64,000 nucleotides of DNA from Cheilinus undulatus. Taxonomy: Eukaryota > Chordata > Actinopteri > Labriformes > Labridae. The stretch spans positions 30,819,157-30,883,156 of the forward strand of contig NC_054875.1 of assembly GCF_018320785.1 (NCBI RefSeq). Direction: 5' to 3'. Made by a program: the position numbers and the translations under genes. Below the pieces are notes generated by a model. That model ran no database searches. It was not told the origin of the DNA and worked only from the letters and a program-made list of their open reading frames with translations. This document shows positions 19,350-31,001 of the stretch, piece by piece (position 1 is the stretch's first letter; each line of letters starts with the position of its first letter).

Positions 19350-20774
19350 ATGAAGACACAGCCAACCAACCTCCGGGTGAGGTTACCGGTGTTTGTGCTT
19401 GTCATAGAGGTGATCATTGTTGCCTTGTATGCTGCTTTTGTCACCTACGATGATCATGCAGATGCCAGATTGCAGAGCAACACGACCAACCCCATGGACA
19501 ATGCTGTTTATAGGGACTACCCTTTTTTCACAGACATACAGGTCATGATATTCCTTGGCTTTGGCTGTCTGCTGGCTTTTTTCAGACTGTATGGCTTTGG
19601 TGGAATGGCTTTTAACTTTCTTACGGCTACTTTTGCAATCCAATGGGCCATTTTGGTGCAGGGATACTTCCAGTTCAGCCATGATGGTAAGATCCACCTT
19701 GGAGTGATCAACCTCATAAATGCAGAGTTTGCCTGTGCAGTGGTGTTGATATCTTTTGGGGCAGTGCTGGGGAAGACCAGTCCTCTGCAGCTGCTGGTCA
19801 TGGCCCTGCTGGAGGTGCCAGTGTTTGCAGTCACAGAATGGGCTGTGCTTAAGTATCTGAAGATCAACGACGCAGGAGGGTCTATACTTATCCACCTTTT
19901 TGCCTGTTATTTTGGCTTGGGTGTCACATTTATTCTGTACCGGCCTTGCTTAAATGAAGGCCATGCAAAGGAGAACACCAGCTACCACTCTGACATCCTG
20001 GCCTTAATGGGAACCCTGTTCCTCTGGGTGTTCTGGCCTTCTTTTAACTCAGCGTTAACCCTGAAAGGAGATGATCAGCACAGAGCCATCCTGCACACCT
20101 TCATTGGCCTCAGTGCCTCCACGCTCACAGCCTTCGCTCTCTCAGCAATGTTGAACAAGAACGGTAAGCTCACCATGGCTGATGTTCAGAACGTGACCCT
20201 GGCTGGAGGCGTGACCGTGGGAGCATCTGTGGATATGATGATATCGCCTGCAGCTGCATACGCTCTGGGTATGATGGGCTGTACTGCTTGCATGCTTGGA
20301 TACAAGTACCTGAGCCCCTTCTTGGCACGGCGTCTCAGAATCCAGGATCAATGTGGGATACATAATCTGCACGGTCTAACAGGACTAATATCCTGTGCTG
20401 CTGGGATATGTGCTATACTGATGGCTGCTGAGGATGTTTATGGCCCCAGTTTCTATGAGATCTTTACCCACAGAGCTCCAGTGGAAGGAGACCCGAAGCT
20501 GCAGGAGCTCCAGATGTTGATCCCTGGTTTGAAGCCGGGTTTAGGGAGGACTGCCCGGGAACAGGCGTTCTTCCAGGTAGCAGCTGTGGTCTCCACCATC
20601 AGCGCATCAGCACTGGGAGGGATCCTCACAGGCTTCATTTTAAAGATGCCATACCTCGCACCCCCATCTGATGACTTGTGTTTTGATGATGAGTTGTTTT
20701 TTGAAGTCCCTCCAGACTATGATTCTCCCTTTAGACTGAAAAACACAGTAACAACAGATGATTCAACTGTTTAA
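19350..20774 (+). CDS. Intronless Rh glycoprotein, Rhcg-like ammonia channel
   Basis: A 474-residue Amt/Rh family channel conducting NH3 (and probably CO2) across the plasma membrane; in fish, Rhcg proteins work in gill and kidney ammonia excretion. The start at 19350 (MKTQPTNLRVRLP) aligns with the N-terminus of human RHCG (NLRWRLP); an ATG at 19224 would add unrelated sequence. About 11-12 membrane segments follow. The pore histidines are kept at H182 (SILIHLFACYFGL) and H341 (GIHNLHGLTG), with gate phenylalanines in TATFAIQW and TLFLWVFWPSFNS. The first loop has an N-glycosylation sequon at N44. The protein closes with DDELFFEVP and ends DSTV, which fits a class I PDZ ligand. An insert at about residues 376-399 lengthens a late loop. 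The whole family fold is in one exon, whereas vertebrate Rh genes normally have about 10, so an ancient retrocopy is inferred. Its similarity to RHCG suggests a teleost Rhcg2-type gene; the exact symbol is uncertain. Confidence 0.9.
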   Translation: MKTQPTNLRVRLPVFVLVIEVIIVALYAAFVTYDDHADARLQSNTTNPMDNAVYRDYPFFTDIQVMIFLGFGCLLAFFRLYGFGGMAFNFLTATFAIQWAILVQGYFQFSHDGKIHLGVINLINAEFACAVVLISFGAVLGKTSPLQLLVMALLEVPVFAVTEWAVLKYLKINDAGGSILIHLFACYFGLGVTFILYRPCLNEGHAKENTSYHSDILALMGTLFLWVFWPSFNSALTLKGDDQHRAILHTFIGLSASTLTAFALSAMLNKNGKLTMADVQNVTLAGGVTVGASVDMMISPAAAYALGMMGCTACMLGYKYLSPFLARRLRIQDQCGIHNLHGLTGLISCAAGICAILMAAEDVYGPSFYEIFTHRAPVEGDPKLQELQMLIPGLKPGLGRTAREQAFFQVAAVVSTISASALGGILTGFILKMPYLAPPSDDLCFDDELFFEVPPDYDSPFRLKNTVTTDDSTV

Positions 20775-20907
20775 CTGCAAAAGAGATGTGCAGATGGAAA
20801 GACTGTAATGTAGCGGTCATTATTATTAATGATAAAACAATATACATAAGTGGCACTGTCCAGCACTGTGAAGCACAACTAGTAGTGATGTTATGTGTGG
20901 TGTTCTT

Positions 20908-20913
20908 AATAAA
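20908..20913 (+). terminator. Poly(A) signal of the Rh gene
   Basis: AATAAA 134 bases after the stop, with a second AATAAA at 20930-20935. The 3' UTR is accordingly short. Confidence 0.65.
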
Positions 20914-21029
20914 TGGAAAAAAAAAATCAAATAAAATGAAGTATCAGGGCTCTGACAGCCAAGACTTATGGAGTGCTTGGAGTGACATAATTATTTTTAA
21001 AGGGATGGCTTATCAGGCTGTGCCAGCAG

Positions 21030-21185
21030 TGCTGCTGACTGGATGGGCCCGCCCCAATTGTGATTTATTTATGATGTCAGTGCAGGTGTGTTGGACATGA
21101 AGTATTAATGCTAGCATCCTAGCTAACAGCAACCTAAGTTTGGAGCTGGAAAGTGTGTCATGCTGTTATTGGGCCTGATGTTGAA
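21030..21185 (+). repeat. Interspersed repeat shared with 61190-61360
   Basis: The order CCCAATTGTGATTTATTTAT, GTGTGTTGGA, ATGCTAGCATCCTAGCTAAC and TTTGGAGCTGGAAAGTGTGT is matched in the same orientation at 61205-61325 with about 75-80% agreement by eye. The family was not recognised. Confidence 0.55.
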
Positions 21186-21189
21186 ATTG

Positions 21190-22060
21190 TTTAATCATGT
21201 CACTTTTTAACCATTTATCACAACTCTGTCAATCCATTTTTGCCATTTCTAACTTTTTTTTTTACCACTTTTTGCCACTTTTAACACATTTTCACCACTT
21301 TGACCTATTTTCAACTATTTTGCCTCCAGTTTCTGTTTTGCCAATTTTAACATATTTTCTTCACTTTTATTTACTTTAAACACATTTTAGCCCCTTTTTT
21401 CCACTTTAAAAATATTTGCGCTAGTTTTGCAAGTAAACACATTTTCATGATGTTTTACTACTCGAAAGCAATTTGCACCACTTCAAACACATTTTCGCCA
21501 CTATTTTCCACTCAAAACAAACTTTTGTTACTTTTTGCCACCTCTGTAGCGCGCACACCTACGACGTCACGTGATTGTTGCTCTGATTGGCGCGTAAATA
21601 TGTGACAGGCAGAACGTACATCCAATCACCCTCTGAGTTTTTTCAAAGGCTCTGCCCTTTCCTAAACGCTGTTTATGAGTACTTTACCAGACAGATGTCT
21701 GAAACAAATCTATCCATCTTTTGCCACTAACACATTTTCTCCACTTTATTTTGCCACTTTTAACACATTTCCTAAACCTTTATTTTGCCACTTTAAAACA
21801 TTTTCTCAGTTTTTATTTTGCCACTTATAACACATTTCACCACTTTTATTTTGCCACCTTTAGTTTTTTTTTAACATATACTTGATACTTTTGACGTTGT
21901 TTACCAATTTTTGCCACTCAAACTGTTTTGCCACATTTAACATACTTTGAGAACTTTTTGCCACTTTTACCAATTTTGACAACTTTTTTTCTTTACTACT
22001 CTAGTCCATTTTAGAATGTTTTGCCATTTTTGCATTATTTCACAATTATTTCTTTTTTTT
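21190..22060 (+). repeat. Degenerate tandem array of a roughly 22-24 bp unit
   Basis: Repeated variants of TTTTGCCACTTTTAACACAT fill the stretch, strongly strand-biased (T and C on the plus strand, almost no G). Units vary in length and sequence, so it is an old minisatellite-like array. It is interrupted at 21547-21720 by copy B of an unrelated GC-richer repeat. The array ends in a T-run at about 22049-22064. Confidence 0.75.
21547..21720 (+). mobile_element. Unclassified short repeat, copy B (5' truncated) inside the tandem array
   Basis: It shares GACGTCACGT, TTGCTCTGATTGGC, TATGTGACAGGCAGAA, CATCCAATCACCCTCTGAGT, AAACGCTGTTTATGAGT and GTCTGAAACAAATCTA with copy C at 33990-34560. It lacks roughly the first 360 bases and the last 17 of copy C. 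Flanking duplications cannot be judged because the host array is itself repetitive. Confidence 0.6.
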
Positions 22061-22599
22061 TTTTTTTTACTAAAGGTGTCACAGTTTCTTTTTATTTTCT
22101 AGAATCATGGTGTCTGACATTACTTTCTGAATGGTTCTGATAAGAGTGATTAATAACAACAACTTTCACCACAGAATCTGCATGTTTATGCAGCCTGTTG
22201 CTGCTCTTGATCATCATTTACATCAAATGATTGCCATAGTGCAGGACAAATGTAGTAGTATCATAGAGCACCTGAGATCTATTTCATTAACATCTCAGTT
22301 GTGTTAATGCTAATCTTAGTATGATCATTCACCATCATGGTTATTAACACTAATGCTGCACATACTTGTACCATTATTACAGGAATTTTAGCCATTGAAT
22401 GAGAAATTGAGATTATGATGCGTTTATGGTCAGAGCAAAAATAAATTCATCTTATTGTTCTGCTTGTTTGTCTCGGTGTCTCTCTATCCCTACACCTTCA
22501 TCACACTTTAAGCAGATGACTGTTCAACATGAGTCTGGTTCTGCAGGAGGTTTATGCTGCTCAGTGGAAGTTTCTACATGGCAATGTAACTTTTCTAAA
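22061..22599. other. Intergenic stretch, nothing recognised
   Basis: AT-rich sequence without recognisable coding, RNA or repeat signals. Confidence 0.4.
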
Positions 22600-22760
22600 T
22601 GTGTCTTAGCACTGAGATCATGGTAGATTAAAGTGGGTCTTTCTAAATAATAAAGAGTACAAGATGGACCTTCCCTCTTTGTAAAGGGCCTTGAGATAAC
22701 ATTTGTTAATGGCGGTACACAAATAAGGATTGATTGATCAGTTGGTTGATTGATTGATCC
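22600..22760 (+). repeat. L2/Maui-type 3' tail with TTGA repeats
   Basis: TTTGTAAAGGGCCTTGAGAT, then TTAATGGCGGTACACAAATA and a run of GATTGATTGA units. This matches the conserved 3' tail of teleost L2-like LINEs and the SINEs that share it, which ends in a short tandem repeat. No reverse-transcriptase sequence is attached. Confidence 0.65.
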
Positions 22761-24289
22761 TCAAACTGTGTGTAAATTTCATTCCTAGGTAATGTTTAAG
22801 TCACTCAAAGTGTAAACTTTTTTAAGTGGTTAAGATCCAAGATCTCGTTTCCTGGTGACGATAAACTGTAGCTAAAAAAAAGAGACAGATTTACTACTAA
22901 TGAAATAGTTATGTATCCCATATTTTTAGATGGGATTTGTTGGTAGGTTTCTCATGTATCTGTTTTCTATTAATGCTGTTTTGAAGTTGTTGGTGAAACC
23001 AACTTCATTGAAATATCAGAGTAAAAGCCTAGCTTACTTTAAGGAAAATTAACCTGACCCTTATCAAAGAACCAAAAAAGGCCCCAGTGGAATTATTGTG
23101 GCATATATGTTATTATTGATATAAGTATTTGGACAAATCTGTCTATTTTGATTAACATTTTTCTTTTTCTGGTTTGAAGCTTACAGATTAGGTGATTAAC
23201 AGTAATTGTTTAAATAATGTATGGGTAATTTTTAGCTTGTTTGTTTGTTTTCAACTTTTTTGCATTGATTTCTAAATCAAGATCAGACCTGATCAAATAT
23301 TGAATACTGATTAACTTTGAGGAAGTTAACCATATGTCAGTTTAAGTGCAAAACTCTGATGTCTGCAAGGTTTAAAAAAAAAAAAAAAAAAAAACAGAAA
23401 GAAAATGAAATGTTTTCCATATACTACATCTAAATTGAAGGGGATTATCACAGCCTTAAATATGTTAATAGTGAGCAACCACTTTGATTGTTATGCATTA
23501 TAATTTTTCTACGTTTTAATAAATTGTTGCACCCAGAGTTAAAGTCCAAAAACAGACCCCTTTAATAGCAATAAAAATATTACATATCAAAAAATATTTT
23601 TTCTGTCAAGATCAGACCCAATCAAAAATGTATATTTTTTTTAAATAGGAATTTAACCCATCCATTGCCAGTTTTGGAGCAAAAACCTGTTTTTTATCTT
23701 AATAAATGCCCACACAAAAGGAGGAATAGTTTTATATTCTACATAAAAATTGGATTTCCTTGAAGGGGATTATTTCAAGGGGATTTTATTTTAAGATTTT
23801 AATGAATGGTCACATGAGTAACCCTATAGAAAACCAGAAAACAAAGCATGTAATTTCCCCTCATGCCAAAAATTTTGGAAATGGCTGGCAATTGATAACG
23901 AACAGGAAAAACTGCAAATTTGAAGCAGTGACTCCAAAATGAAAGCCTAACATAGTATAATTCATATTTGTCAATAGTCAATAGTTGGAGGATCAGAATT
24001 AGTGTTTTAATGGGTTTCAAATGGGTATTTTTGGTCATGAACACCCTGAAAGTAAACAAAGTGAACAGAGCTTATTGACCCTACAGGTTCTGATATTGAA
24101 ATTTCAAAATTAGGTTGGCACAGATACCCTCCAAAATGTATGTTGTTAGCATTCCCATTGTCAAAACAATAATAAAAACAGGAATATAATAATATAATAT
24201 ATTAACCACCGAAGTGGTGTGACAAATGAACTGTTTCGTAAAAAGAGAGTTGTAATACAAAGTACCACCACTAGGTCGCAGTAAGGAAG
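22761..24289 (+). repeat. AT-rich region with interspersed repeat related to 3680-3870
   Basis: The part at 23395-23580 matches the reverse complement of 3680-3870. An A-run of about 21 bases lies at about 23373-23393, and 23650-23700 (TTTAACCCATCCATTGCCAG) resembles a repeat boundary. No gene is visible. Confidence 0.45.
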
Positions 24290-25426
24290 ATCCAAGTGTT
24301 GCCATAGCTGTAACTCTTTCAGCACAGGAAGACGACGAAGAAGAACGAAGGCGAGCATTTTGATACCAGGCCACAAGCAGATACCGATAGTTGCTAACAG
24401 AAAAAGGTTATATAACATCGAATATTTTGATTGTATCTCTGCTTCTCGTAATCTTCCTATAGGGAAGCGTCGAGTTTTACCTCAAAAGTGGCACATTTTC
24501 CGTGATATTTTGACTCTGGTACATCATTTCATCACTTTTAAACGGTAACGTCAATGTTTGCTATCAAGGCTAGCTTGCTACCGGGGAAACGCCGTTAGCT
24601 GGCCATATTGGCTGCCCACTGTTGACTTAGCGCTTGTTTTTCAAACGTTGACGTGACTTGGCCTACTGTAGACCGTTTCAAGTGGATTCTCTAAACGTGG
24701 GTCGTTTTTAGCTAATTTTTCTACGTCTGTTAGTATTTATAGTAATAGTATCGCCTAACGCATTGACACACTATTAATAACGAGGGCTATTTAAAGAAGC
24801 TAACGTAAGCAGACGTTAAAACGTCGAAGACGCTCTCGAGGGGCTAGTCAGTGTTAGCATCGTGTTCACTGCAACGCGTGTTTTATCATACAAGGTTATT
24901 TACAACGCCAGTTCCCTTATACATACTTTAATATTCGAGTATTTTGATCATTGGCGTCGTGATTCTTATAATGATTAAGGTCTGTGTTTAAATTATCCGA
25001 TATGAAGTTGAATCTGAATATTGCGGACATTTCGCGGAAGTTGGTGCGAACTCAGACACTCCGTCTGGTTATGTTGTTGTTGCCTTCTGGCGTATTTTTA
25101 GCTCACGGACTTTATATACACTGTATTTATTCTCACAGACTGTAATTTTCGATGTGAATCTCTGCAATGTAGATGTGACGGTTTGTGCAACACATTGAAA
25201 TTTCTGTGCGTGAAGGCATAATGTTAGAATACAATTCTTGGAAGCTTTTACTTCCGTGGGTTTGTATGTGGAAGATCGGACAATGTTTGAGTGTGGGCTG
25301 TGCGCGAAGGGGGTTAACAATCAATGGCAAAGAAACGTAGTTTCCAGCAAAGTATTTACGGAAGCTACAGTTCTAGATTCCCACGTGCACAATATTCACT
25401 GTTGTCTCTTTTCCCATAGGATCATC
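24290..25426 (+). promoter_or_regulatory. rbm39: rbm39 promoter region and 5' UTR
   Basis: CpG-bearing sequence contrasting with the AT-rich flank. The coding start at 25427 lies 7 bases inside an exon whose acceptor (TTTTCCCATAG) ends at 25419, so at least one upstream noncoding exon exists. A plausible one runs from about 24300 to a donor AACG|GTAACG at about 24546. The transcription start is not determinable from sequence alone. Confidence 0.5.
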
Positions 25427-28400
25427 ATGGCTGATGATTTTGACGTTGAGGCCATGCTGGAGGCCCCATACAGAAAGGTGGGTTGCAGAATACAGAGATA
25501 TGAGGCCTGACTTGCTGTTATGATTTACTCTTTTTGAGTCCTATATATTTGCTTATGTGTCAAAGTTTTCTTGAATGTTGTGTGGTGTGATTGAGTATTT
25601 AAAACGCAATACAGAATTATAAATAAATCCACATCTATCTCTCTTTATAGACTTCCCTAATGATATCTCACCTCTACTCCCATGAATTCATCTTTGATTC
25701 CACTGTGAACTGTGAAAAAAAGGAAGGTAGTTATTGTGCATATACTGATGTACTGTGGTTCACCTTAGGACTAAAAGAGATTCAACCTAGAACATCCAAT
25801 CCGTATTCGGTTGTAAAAAGGTGAATGCCAGTGGTAAATAAGCCCAAACTTTACCTATTCAGCAAAGGAGGCAGTATTTAGATTTACATTTTGCATGCAA
25901 GTACAAATAGAAATGTGCACCCAGATTTAATCTATTGAAAATTATTTGAATGATAAAGTATTTTTTCTGTTTTTGAAGAAAATACATCCAAGTATTCCCA
26001 AACATATTAAAACTTTCAGTTTTGTATTATGTGTATTTTGTTTTATGAAGAATCATGCATTAAAATGTAAAGCTGAAGGAAAAAACTTTTTTTTTTTGTT
26101 TTTGTTCTTGAAATATCTTGTTTGAAATTGCAGAACATTTAGTTGTCAGACTTCGTAGATTAAATGCATGATCCATGGTGATTTTAATGCAAAACCCAAA
26201 TAATTTTTCCGATGTAAAAATGAATACTGCCTCTTTGCACTAGTCAGTTGTATTGTCAATAAGCATCTTGATTTTTGCATGCTACAGAATACCACAGATA
26301 TTTTATTAATTATTAGAACAACTGTAAAACATCTATCTACTTTTGTTTTATAAATTACTTTTCTGTAGCGCATACTTCCTTAAGTCAGACGATTGGAGTT
26401 ATTACCTTTATTATTGGAAAACTCAAGATAATGGAAGTGTAACACGTAGCTGAATAAACTGATTTATTTAACTTTGATTTTTTTTTATTTATTTTTATGG
26501 ACCTCAATATTACTAAGAAGTGTGAATCCCTGTTTGCTTCAGGGCAAGATGTGTGACAGAGGTGGCATCGAGCTCTTACAGTCCAAGAACGAAAATGGGT
26601 GAAGATCACTGGACTGACACCAACCACACAGGATCTCTTTTAGTGGCCATGGGCCGTGCGTGGTCACATGATTAGGCACAAATAGTGGCATGGGTACGGC
26701 CTATTAGGAGGGGAATGGTGGAAATGATGTGACTACTGTGAAAGCCTCCTGAACTCTGCTAATGTTGGACACTCTCCCTTAACTGTGCTTTGTAGCATTA
26801 AGTACTAAGCAGCCTTGTAAAAAAAAAAAAAAAAAACAGGAGGGGATTGGCAGCTATTGGGGTGGTAGAAGGACACTGTCCAGACATGAAGTTTGAAGTA
26901 TTATTATTAATTGAATATATTCTGCATTTTCTCTTGTCCCACCCCACCCCCTTTACCTTGACGACTTGAAATGTCTCATCTACGTCCTCATGATGTTCTT
27001 CTATGAACCTTGCTTAGGATGAGAACAAGTCCTCTCATGCAAACGGACATGAAGATTCAAGCAAGAAGTAAGTTTTAAATACAATGTTTTAAATATCTGT
27101 TTTTTAGTATCAATATTGATGAAGTATGAAAATATTAATCATTTTATGTAACTGGTATTTGCAAAACTAACCGTTTTGACTTGTTTCAGGAAAAGGAGGA
27201 GTCGAAGCAGGAGCCGGAGCCCAGGCTCTAAGAAGAGAAGGAGCAGAAGCAGAGACAAAAAGAAGGGGAAGAAGAGGAGCAGGAGCCGAGAGAGAAAACG
27301 AAGCCGCAGCAGAGAGCGCCATCGCAGTCGCTCTCGAAGCAGAGAACGTTCTGGGCGGTACAAAGCACGCAAAAGCCCCATGTAAGTGACTAGTTGAACT
27401 TGATGGCATGTTTATTCACTTACACAGTTCTGAAACATCTATTACTATTTGGCTCACACTGTTTAGTTGTTGGATTGCATGTTTAAAAATGAGTTTATAA
27501 TTAGAGATATTGTTCTGGAAGTTTATCTAAACTTAAATTTACGTCTACTAACAGATAAGGCAGTCTGATCATAAACCAACTCACTAGGACTTAGGCGCCC
27601 AGACACAGTTTGAAAGACACTACCAGTTTACAGTAAAAAGTCTGGCTCTATTGAAAAGTTCCTGAAAGCATGTCAGTGAGTCGGGACGAAGTTTGGGCCC
27701 TTAAGCTAAAGCAGCCAAGTGGAAGTCAGCCATCATGTCAGTAGTTGTTTACAGTCTTGTGTTCTCTATTTAATGCCAAAGTGTCTCCTGTTTGAAGAGC
27801 CTTTTATACAAATAAGAACCAGATTAATTTGTAATTCTTAAACCAGAGCATAAAATCTTCCAATGAAGTAATTGTGAGTACTGCAGACCCACCAGTCCTT
27901 TTTGTCCACTTATTTTAAATTGGCAAAGTAATTAGTCTTCCTCTCATTTTAGCCGAAAACGATCCAGAAGTCGGAGCCCTCCATTCAAAAAAGAAAGGAG
28001 CCCCGTCAGGTAAGATCAGTCTTTATGGTGTCACATTTTTGTCTTATAAAATTGTCTCTGATTGACTTTTAAATTTGTCATTAGTCTTAAAATTGCACAC
28101 ATTACAAGCTTGTTTCATTGTAGCTGTGAGATTTTGAAACTCATCTGAGTGTTTTTGCTTTTAAAGACAACCCATCGACAATCTAACACCAGAGGAGAGG
28201 GACGCCCGCACAGTTTTCTGTATGCAGCTCGCTGCCAGAATCAGAGCTCGAGATCTGGAAGATTTCTTCTCAGCTGTTGGAAAAGTCAGTTTGTTTCCAT
28301 GACATAATCACGTATTCTGACCTGAGTTTGCATGGAGAAGTGACCTCTAACAATCTGTTTTCTTTGCTAGGTTAGAGATGTGAGGATGATCTCAGACAGA

Positions 28401-30581
28401 AACTCCAGGAGGTCAAAGGGGATTGCATACATAGAGTTTGTGGAGGCTTCATCTGTACCACTGGCAATTGGATTGACTGGACAGAGGCTTTTAGGAGTGC
28501 CCATCATCGTCCAGGCTTCACAGGTCATGGTAACTTCAAGTATAACCTCCTACTGGACTATTTCTACGCGTTGTGACCGAACATAAAAATAGACCGCTGC
28601 CAGGCTGTCTTCATGGGGCAGAAGACTGTCAGCACCCAAAACACTGAGCGGCTGAGTCGTGGGCTCATGAATTCTCTGATGAAATGTTTGAAATGGTCAA
28701 ACAAAACAGTGCTGGATACACAGCGTTAACAATAAGCCCCTGGTTTAAACAGGTCACACTGGGCTGGGACGCATTCAGTATTTCTAAACCAGTACAGTGA
28801 ATTAATATAACTACATTACTTTTCAAATGTGATTACAGGCAGAGAAAAACCGGGCTGCAGCAGCTGCCAATAATCTACAGAAGGGTAGCTCTGGCCCAAT
28901 GCGGCTGTACGTGGGCTCACTGCATTTCAACATCACTGAAGAGATGCTTCGAGGGATTTTTGAACCTTTTGGAAAGGTTAGCTACAAGTTTCTCCAATAA
29001 ATTATCATTCTTGACAGTCTCTGTAGAGAAACTGACTAAAATGCATTTTTTCTCTTCCATAGATCGAGGGGATCCAGCTGATGATGGATAGTGAGACAGG
29101 ACGATCCAAAGGATACGGCTTCATATCGGTAACTCCAACATATATGTAGCAAGTATTTGATTTGGCAAAGGTGCGGACTGTTAGTGTTAATTTTACTGTT
29201 GTGGTGGGTTTTTTAAGTTTGCAGATGCAGAATGTGCAAAGAAGGCTTTGGAGCAGCTGAACGGCTTTGAGCTGGCTGGGCGCCCAATGAAGGTGGGGCA
29301 CGTCACAGAGCGCTCAGATTCATCAACAGCAAGCTCAATCTTGGACAATGATGAACTGGAGAGAACTGGTATTGACCTGGGAACAACCGGACGTCTGCAG
29401 CTCATGGCTCGACTAGCAGAAGGTGAAGACTTTTTTTTTTTTTGGCTTTTTATGCAATAATCAACAAACGGAAAAAAAAATGATTTGCGACTTTTAAATA
29501 AAAATGGATTCAGTCTTTTTGTCAAGAAGAAATTAAAAGAAACAAGGAAGCACTTGTTTACTGACTGGGTGGATCTAATCCAAGGCATAACTGATCCCTC
29601 CACATGTAATAAAAGCATACACATATAATTTATAGACACTTAACATATGTGATACAAGAGAGAAACTAATCATTCAAATTCAGATGTGGTCTTTTTGGTA
29701 AATATTTTAATCTTTCATTTCTCTTCCCTCACAGGAACTGGTCTGAAGATTCCTCCTGCTGCTCAGCAGGCTCTGCAGATGACTGGCTCCATCCCCTTTG
29801 GAAACATCGGTGCTCCACCAGGTACATTAGGATGAAAAATTATTTTTTCCTTTTTCTGTGTAAAAACAATCCTCATAATTACTGTTCGTTTCAGCTGTTC
29901 CAACTCCAGCTCCAAGCCAAGCCTTGAACCTCCCATCACAGCCACTGGCCACACACTGCCTTCAGCTGTCCAACCTTTTCAACCCACAATCGTGAGTGCC
30001 TCATTTCTAAGATCATTTTTTCTTTCTTCTCTAATGAAAGACAACCCAGTCCTTATTGTTCTTATTATTTCCACTTTTTTTTCAGGGAAAATGATCCAAC
30101 ATGGGCCATTGAGATCCAGGATGACGTTATTGAGGAGTGCAACAAACATGGAGGAATTGTTCACATTTATGTTGATAAAAATTCTCCTCAAGTAAGTACA
30201 AAAAGCTTTCACCCAAATAGCAAATTTTATTTGAAGCTGTAGGACATGAAGGGTAAAACTGGTGTGACTGGGTACTTTGGTTTTGATGAATTATTGAACC
30301 TCCTTTTCTTTTTGTTAAGGGTAATGTGTATGTGAAGTGTCCATCAATACCAGCAGCGATGGCAACAGTAAATGCACTTCATGGGCGCTGGTTTGCAGGT
30401 ATGTTAATCTGTTATTTGGTTGTAATCTTTGAAATCTATTGTGCTTTCTGAGTTACATTTTCTTCTTCTTTCCCTTCCAGGTAAAATGATAACAGCTGCC
30501 TATGTTCCCTTACCGACCTACCACAACCTTTTCCCAGATTCAGTAACAGCTAAGCAGCTTTTGATGCCAACACGTCGATAG
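25427..30581 (+). CDS. rbm39: RNA-binding protein 39 (CAPER-alpha)
   Basis: Nuclear splicing factor and transcription coactivator that binds U2AF-type partners. Exons: 25427-25477, 27018-27067, 27190-27381, 27953-28009, 28167-28284, 28371-28523, 28839-28976, 29063-29128, 29218-29422, 29735-29821, 29895-29991, 30086-30191, 30320-30398, 30481-30581. Together 1500 nt, 499 residues. The N-terminus MADDFDVEAMLEAPYRK matches the family. An RS-rich domain covers about residues 34-115. RRM1 is at about 127-204 (SDRNSRRSKGIAYIEF) and RRM2 at about 224-302 (RLYVGSLHF, SKGYGFISF). A linker with IDLGTTGRLQLMARLAEGTG follows, then a U2AF-homology RRM at about 417-485 (DVIEECNKHGG, GKMITAAYVPLPTYHNLFPD). 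It is slightly shorter than the human protein (about 530) because the RS region and linker are shorter. It is convergent with pabpc1l. Confidence 0.97.
26543..26598 (+). other. rbm39: Candidate rbm39 poison exon
   Basis: Inside the 1.5-kb first coding intron. A strong acceptor (CCCTGTTTGCTTCAG) precedes 56 bases, then a donor AATGG|GTGAAG. Inclusion shifts the frame (56 is not a multiple of 3), and the shifted frame reaches TAA in the exon at 28167. Use of a later donor would meet an in-frame TGA at 26600. Mammalian RBM39 is known, from memory, to autoregulate through an unproductive exon in this part of the gene. That this is the counterpart is inferred. Confidence 0.45.
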
Positions 30582-31001
30582 TCTGATACAAGCTTATGAA
30601 AGTTCATGTAAATACATTTGTTTGCGTTTATGGAAATGTCATTGAAACAGACGCATTGAAATTAGTCGGCTGTGTGTAATAAAAGTTGCCTCACGTTCAT
30701 GTGTTGACCTATGGAGAATAGGCATTCTCTTTTGAGTTGCTTTTCAGATTTTTTGTGGGTTTTGTGTTGTAAAACTACCACTGAGAAGTAATCTGCAGGT
30801 ATCTATTGGTCTGTATGTTTTTAAATATTACTGTCTTATCTGCTTGTTTAAAATCAACAGTTTTAGATTTAAGAGAAATTCAGAGAAATTCAGAGCTAAG
30901 TTGGGTTAATAGGCCTTAAATGCCAAAAGTATATCAATGTCATGAATAATCCTTTGTAACTTTTTACAGCCATAATTTCATTTTTTTGTATGAAGGCTCC
31001 C

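Noticed and set aside
19383-19895. 170-codon frame on the minus strand inside the Rh gene
   Set aside because: It is the antisense shadow of the Rh coding sequence and has no family resemblance.
27139-27409. Leu/Arg-rich minus-strand frames under the rbm39 RS exon
   Set aside because: Antisense reading of AGN-repeat RS codons; no independent coding evidence.
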